DNA of 64,000 bases, taken from positions 1 to 64,000 of the forward strand of contig CACYIK010000008.1 of the NCBI GenBank assembly GCA_902774395.1. Direction: 5' to 3'. Each line of letters opens with the position of its first letter. Within the stretch, counting starts at the first letter, position 1. Shown here in pieces: positions 60,349 to 64,000 of the stretch. The translations under genes and the position numbers were made by a program. This DNA is from an uncultured Bacteroidota bacterium (GTDB lineage: Bacteria > Bacteroidota > Bacteroidia > Bacteroidales > P3). The notes under the pieces are model-generated. The model searched no databases. It saw only the letters and a program-made list of their open reading frames with translations, and was not told the origin of the DNA.

Positions 60349-61365
60349 ATGAAAAGAACAATCCTACTCCTCGCCGCCTCACTTATGCTGACCGCCACGT
60401 CGGCTGTGGCGCAGAACAAAATCGACAACCAGGGACGCCGCCAAGGCCACTGGATCCGTACCGACAAGGACGGCTCCAAAATCTACGAAGGAGACTTCAA
60501 AGATGGCCTCGAGACCGGCACCTTCACCTACTACTACCACGACGGCACCGTCCGTATCCGCAACACCTATAGCGAGCCCGGTCGCCGCTGCCTCCACGAG
60601 GTCTACGACGAGAAAGGCCACCTGCTGGCCACTGGCCACCTCGACCAGCGCAACCGCGACGGTCTCTGGAAGTTCTACAACGAGGAAGGCCGCCTGGTGA
60701 AAGAAGCCAACTACCGCATGGGCATCAACGAGGGTCGCCATATCATCTATGAGCGCAACGGCGACACCGCCGAGGTGACCACCTGGCAGGACAACCGCCG
60801 CCACGGCCGCTGGTGGAAACGCATCGGGAAACAAGGCTACATCGAGGCCACCTACGTCCGCGGAGGCCTCGACGGACGCCTAGTCGAATACGACGACAAC
60901 CACCGCCTCGTGCGCGAAGGCCACTACCAAGACGGCCTCAAGCACGGCAGCTACAACTACTACGAAGACGGCGTCATGACCGTCCGCGAGCAGTGGATCT
61001 CTGGCATGATGAGCGACCGCCAGATACTCCTGCACACCCCCGCCGACCAGTGGGTGTCCATCCACGGCATCGCCTGCATGGCAGCACAAGGCAAGAATAA
61101 GACCATCGTAGTCCTCAAGGAGGACGGACAGGAGCTCACCGCCAAGGATGAGAGCGACCGCGTCTTCAACCGCGCCGGCGACGAACTCTTCTCGCTGGCC
61201 AACCGCAAGAGCCGCATCGTGGTGGCACGCCGCTGCGTACAAGGTCTGGGCAAAGACAGCGAAGGTCGCCAGATACTCCTTCTCGAACCCCAGCCCTCCT
61301 TCGCCATCTTCCCCGACGAAGACGCCGTCAAGATGGTCCACTCCCTCCAGCACGACCAAGAATAA
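60349..61365 (+). CDS. Secreted MORN-variant (YwqK-like) repeat protein
   Basis: 338 residues with a signal peptide (ATSAVAQ). Residues ~25-225 carry MORN-variant hairpins of the form YxDGxxxGxWxxYxxDG: QGHWIRTDKDGSKIYEGDFKDGLETGTFTYY, LEGLWKFYNEEGRLVKEANY-like units, HYQDGLKHGSYNYYEDG. The C-terminal ~110 residues have no recognised domain (QDVLKEDGQELTAK-like strand pattern). 'YwqK antitoxin' is the database label for such repeats, but there is no evidence for a toxin-antitoxin role here. The stop abuts a heptad array. Confidence 0.82.
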   Translation: MKRTILLLAASLMLTATSAVAQNKIDNQGRRQGHWIRTDKDGSKIYEGDFKDGLETGTFTYYYHDGTVRIRNTYSEPGRRCLHEVYDEKGHLLATGHLDQRNRDGLWKFYNEEGRLVKEANYRMGINEGRHIIYERNGDTAEVTTWQDNRRHGRWWKRIGKQGYIEATYVRGGLDGRLVEYDDNHRLVREGHYQDGLKHGSYNYYEDGVMTVREQWISGMMSDRQILLHTPADQWVSIHGIACMAAQGKNKTIVVLKEDGQELTAKDESDRVFNRAGDELFSLANRKSRIVVARRCVQGLGKDSEGRQILLLEPQPSFAIFPDEDAVKMVHSLQHDQE

Positions 61366-61398
61366 TTTTCAATTCTCAATTCTCAATTTTCAATTCGA
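61363..61398 (+). repeat. Heptad array before mtaB start
   Basis: TTTTCAA/TTCTCAA units (period 7) from the upstream stop codon to the TTG start of mtaB. Confidence 0.85.
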
Positions 61399-62694
61399 TT
61401 GATCATCGCCGCCCATACCCTCGGATGCAAGCTCAACTACGCCGAGACCTCCGACCTGCTGCGACGCCTCTCCGACGAGGGTAACACCATAGTCGACTTC
61501 CACCAGAAAGCCGACCTTTACCTCATCAACACTTGCACCGTCACCGCGGTGGCCGAGAAAAAATGCCGCAACGCCATCCGCCAGGCCCACCGCCAGAACC
61601 CTGACGCTCAAATTGTCGTCATGGGATGCTTCGCACAGGTTGCTGCCGATGAGATAGAACGTATCCCCGGCGTCACCCTTGTTCTCGGCAACGACCGAAA
61701 GCATCTGTTACCACAGATACTCAAGGATTTGCCCCCCTCTTTCCTTCCTCACTCCTCCTTCACTTCCCCCTCACTCCCCTTCACCCTGCAATATTCAAGT
61801 GGCGACCGCACCCGCACCTTTTTCAAGATTCAGGACGGCTGCGACTACTTCTGCACCTACTGCGCCATTCCCTACGCCCGCGGCCGCTCACGCTCCGCCA
61901 CCATCGAGGAGACCCTCTGCGCCGCCCGCCGCATCGCCGACAGCGGCGCCAAGGAGGTGATTCTCACCGGCGTCAACACCGGCACCTTCGGCCAGCACCA
62001 GGGAGAGAGCTTTCTCGACTTGCTCAAAGGCCTCGACCAGATAGAGGGTATCCTGCGCTACCGCATCTCCTCCATCGAGCCCAACCTGCTTACCGACGAG
62101 ATTATCGACTTCGTGGCCCACAGCCGCACCTTCCTCCCCCACTTCCACATTCCTCTGCAGGCCGGCAGCGACCACGTGCTGCAACTCATGCACCGCCGCT
62201 ACGACACCGCCCTCTACGCCGCCAAACTGGAAAAAATCAAATCCGTCATGCCCGACGCCTGCATCGCCGCCGACGTCATGGCAGGCTTCAACGGCGAGAC
62301 AGAAGAGGAATTCCAGAAGGTCCTCACCTTCATCGACTCGCTGCCCATCTCCTACCTTCACGTCTTCACCTACAGCGACCGTCCCGGCACCGCAGCCTTA
62401 AAACTCGGCGAGAAGATTCCCATCCCCGTACGCCACGAGCATACGGCCCGCCTCCTCGAACTCAGCGAGAAGAAGCACAAGGAGTTCATCGCCAGCCAAC
62501 TTGGCAAGACCCGTCCTGTTCTCTGGGAATCAACTCCCCACTCAAACGATCAAGCAATCAAGCAATCAAGCAATCAAACCATGTTCGGTTGGACCGACAA
62601 CTATATAAGAATCTGCCGCCCCTACGATACGACTCTCGTCAATACCATAGAGGCGGTAGAAATTTCGCCTAAAAATATTGTGCGCGAAGATTAG
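61399..62694 (+). CDS. mtaB: tRNA t6A37 methylthiotransferase MtaB
   Basis: 431 residues; start TTG 61399 (MIIAAHTLGCKLNYAE by homology). The N-terminal UPF0004 cluster Cys are Cys10 (TLGCKLN), NTCTVTA and VMGCFAQ. The radical SAM motif is CDYFCTYCAIPYARG. The C-terminal TRAM-like domain holds NYIRICRPYD. MtaB adds a methylthio group to t6A made by the TsaD complex (10.8 kb). Array-derived insertions: FLPHSSFTSPSLP (61738-61785) before the SAM domain and NDQAIKQSSNQ (62548-62580) in the TRAM region. Confidence 0.95.
   Translation: MIIAAHTLGCKLNYAETSDLLRRLSDEGNTIVDFHQKADLYLINTCTVTAVAEKKCRNAIRQAHRQNPDAQIVVMGCFAQVAADEIERIPGVTLVLGNDRKHLLPQILKDLPPSFLPHSSFTSPSLPFTLQYSSGDRTRTFFKIQDGCDYFCTYCAIPYARGRSRSATIEETLCAARRIADSGAKEVILTGVNTGTFGQHQGESFLDLLKGLDQIEGILRYRISSIEPNLLTDEIIDFVAHSRTFLPHFHIPLQAGSDHVLQLMHRRYDTALYAAKLEKIKSVMPDACIAADVMAGFNGETEEEFQKVLTFIDSLPISYLHVFTYSDRPGTAALKLGEKIPIPVRHEHTARLLELSEKKHKEFIASQLGKTRPVLWESTPHSNDQAIKQSSNQTMFGWTDNYIRICRPYDTTLVNTIEAVEISPKNIVRED
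61738..61785 (+). repeat. Degenerate heptad array in mtaB
   Basis: CACTCCT/CACTTCC/CACTCCC-type units, in frame, in the linker between the UPF0004 and radical SAM domains. Confidence 0.6.
62548..62580 (+). repeat. 8-base array in mtaB
   Basis: CAATCAAG units, period 8, four copies, encoding DQAIKQSSNQ. Confidence 0.8.
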
Positions 62695-62696
62695 CT

Positions 62697-64000
62697 TTAG
62701 TAGCTTCTCGCAAAGACTACGCGGCGGTGGCTGGGCTTACCGCTGTAGATGCACTTGCCTTCCTCTTCGGGGGCGTCGTAGGGGATGCAGCGGATGGTAG
62801 CCTTGGTCTCTTCCTTGATCTTCTCCTCGGTCTCGGGGGTGCCGTCCCAATGGCAGAGCAGGAAGCCGTTCTTCTCGATCTCCACCTTGAAGTCGTCCCA
62901 AGTGTCGACCTTGCGGGTCATCGAAGCACGGAAGTCGGCAGCCTTCTTGAAGAGATTCTTCTGAATATCCTCCATAAGGTCGTAGACATGGTCAGCGATG
63001 CCTTCGAGCGGCAGGGTGGCCTTCTCCAGGGTGTCGCGGCGACGCACCTCGCAGGTACCGTTCTCCATGTCGCGGGCACCGATGGCCAACTGCACGGGAA
63101 CACCCTTGAACTCGTACTCGGTGAACTTCCAGCCCGGCTTATACTCCGGACGGTTGTCGTACTTCACCACGAGACCTTTGGCCTCAAGGGCTTTCACTAT
63201 CGGGGCGATATGCTCGTCGAGTTGTTTCTGCTGCTCGTCGCTCTTGCAGATGGGGACGATGGCCACATGGATGGGAGCCAGGCGCGGCGGCAGCACGAGG
63301 CCGTTGTCGTCAGAGTGGGTCATGATGAGGGCACCCATCAGGCGGGTGCTGACGCCCCACGAGGTAGCCCAGACATACTCCAACTTATTCTCTTTGTTGA
63401 GGAACTGCACCTCGAAGGCCTTGGCGAAGTTCTGTCCAAGGAAGTGGCTGGTGCCGGCCTGCAGGGCCTTGCCGTCCTGCATCATAGCCTCGATGCAGAG
63501 GGTGTCGAGGGCACCGGCGAAGCGCTCGTTGGGACTCTTGTGACCCTTAATGACGGGCACAGCCATATAGTTCTCCACGAAGTCGCCATAGACGTCGAGC
63601 ATCTTGCGGGCCTCAGCCTCAGCCTCCTCGCGGGTGGCATGGGCGGTATGGCCTTCCTGCCACAGGAACTCGGCGGTGCGAAGGAACATGCGGGTACGCA
63701 TCTCCCAGCGCACGACATTGGCCCACTGGTTGCAAAGGATGGGCAAGTCGCGGTAGCTCTTGATCCAGTTCTTATAGGTGCTCCAGATGATAGTCTCGGA
63801 GGTGGGGCGCACGATGAGCTCTTCCTCGAGCTTGGCGGCGGGGTCGACGACGACACCATTGCCGTTGGGGTCGTTCATCAGGCGGTGGTGGGTCACCACG
63901 GCGCACTCCTTAGCAAAACCTTCCACATGCTCGGCCTCACGGCTGAGGAAGCTCTTGGGGATGAACAGGGGGAAGTAGGCGTTGACGTGGCCGGTAGCCT
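62697..64000 (-). CDS. proS: Prolyl-tRNA synthetase (partial, N-terminus beyond the window)
   Basis: The C-terminal ~434 residues of a class II, eukaryote/archaeal-type prolyl-tRNA synthetase. From the window edge inward: [27 protein letters not shown], motif 2 region [70 protein letters not shown], the motif 3 region, the anticodon-binding domain, and the typical C-terminal zinc-like extension ending [18 protein letters not shown]. The frame is open to 64000. It is convergent with mtaB, 2 bases apart. Confidence 0.96.
   Translation of the reverse strand, partial: ATGHVNAYFPLFIPKSFLSREAEHVEGFAKECAVVTHHRLMNDPNGNGVVVDPAAKLEEELIVRPTSETIIWSTYKNWIKSYRDLPILCNQWANVVRWEMRTRMFLRTAEFLWQEGHTAHATREEAEAEARKMLDVYGDFVENYMAVPVIKGHKSPNERFAGALDTLCIEAMMQDGKALQAGTSHFLGQNFAKAFEVQFLNKENKLEYVWATSWGVSTRLMGALIMTHSDDNGLVLPPRLAPIHVAIVPICKSDEQQKQLDEHIAPIVKALEAKGLVVKYDNRPEYKPGWKFTEYEFKGVPVQLAIGARDMENGTCEVRRRDTLEKATLPLEGIADHVYDLMEDIQKNLFKKAADFRASMTRKVDTWDDFKVEIEKNGFLLCHWDGTPETEEKIKEETKATIRCIPYDAPEEEGKCIYSGKPSHRRVVFARSY

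Noticed and set aside
60349..61365. Antitoxin of a toxin-antitoxin system
   Set aside because: The YwqK label reflects only MORN-like repeats; the protein is secreted and has no toxin partner next to it.
1..64000. tRNA genes and riboswitches
   Set aside because: I looked through the gaps for cloverleaf or known aptamer patterns and found none I could support; a covariance-model scan would be decisive.

Overview
The window comes from a GC-rich anaerobic member of the Bacteroidales (Bacteroidota). The left edge holds the first ~90 bases of a Bacteroidales-type 16S rRNA gene on the minus strand. Many genes are preceded by the Bacteroidota promoter pair TTTG / TAnnTTTG with a 19-20 base spacer, and Shine-Dalgarno sequences are essentially absent. 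Typical Bacteroidota families are present: PorP/SprF, a type IX secretion sorting domain, TamB next to TsaD, GH92 and GH20 glycosidases, YfhO and GIN-domain proteins. HydE suggests [FeFe]-hydrogenase metabolism. The species cannot be named from this sequence.

Layout. 0-0.65 kb: 16S start and rrn promoter. 0.65-10 kb: tamB and a phosphodiester glycosidase, a small Cys-rich lipoprotein, a GH92 mannosidase and a ROK sugar kinase. 10.1-17 kb: an outer-membrane protein, tsaD, a PorP/SprF + PD40-OmpA pair, and an ECF sigma / membrane protein / GIN-barrel operon. 17.2-24.2 kb: DEDDh exonuclease, kdsA, four-helix protein, dihydroorotate dehydrogenase-like protein, TPR protein, a duplicated-domain lipoprotein, elbB and a Cys/Met PLP enzyme. 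24.3-33.6 kb: a type IX cargo protein in an AT-richer island, a WG-repeat protein, pyrC, several outer-membrane proteins and an ADP-forming acyl-CoA synthetase. 33.8-43.8 kb: flippase, GH20, hydE, a PflX-like radical SAM protein, pepD and an unknown secreted protein. 43.8-50.2 kb: a PurF homologue without the catalytic Cys, a MauE-thioredoxin fusion beside two Cys-rich lipoproteins, ftsK and a secreted protein. 50.5-60.2 kb: an HD phosphohydrolase, YfhO, two glycosyltransferase-like proteins, and a minus-strand operon for a CDP-activated polyol-phosphate surface polymer. 60.3-64 kb: a MORN-type protein, mtaB and the C-terminal part of proS.

The most unusual feature is a window-wide system of short tandem arrays, mostly with a 7-base period and sometimes 8, 9, 10 or 11. 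They sit at gene junctions, where many supply the stop or start codon, and inside conserved genes as in-frame insertions. A 7-base unit is translated into the same cyclic heptapeptide in every frame, so such arrays can spread in coding DNA without frame restriction when stop-free. They often occur as inverted pairs that could fold into long hairpins. In at least three secreted proteins the array forms the hydrophobic core of the signal peptide, with its inverted partner around or just before the start codon.

A second element, an imperfect palindrome of ~60-110 bp, occurs three times, each time in a divergent promoter region. Four small lipoproteins share a lipobox-then-CxC pattern and look like an undescribed family; two of them adjoin a membrane thioredoxin fusion.
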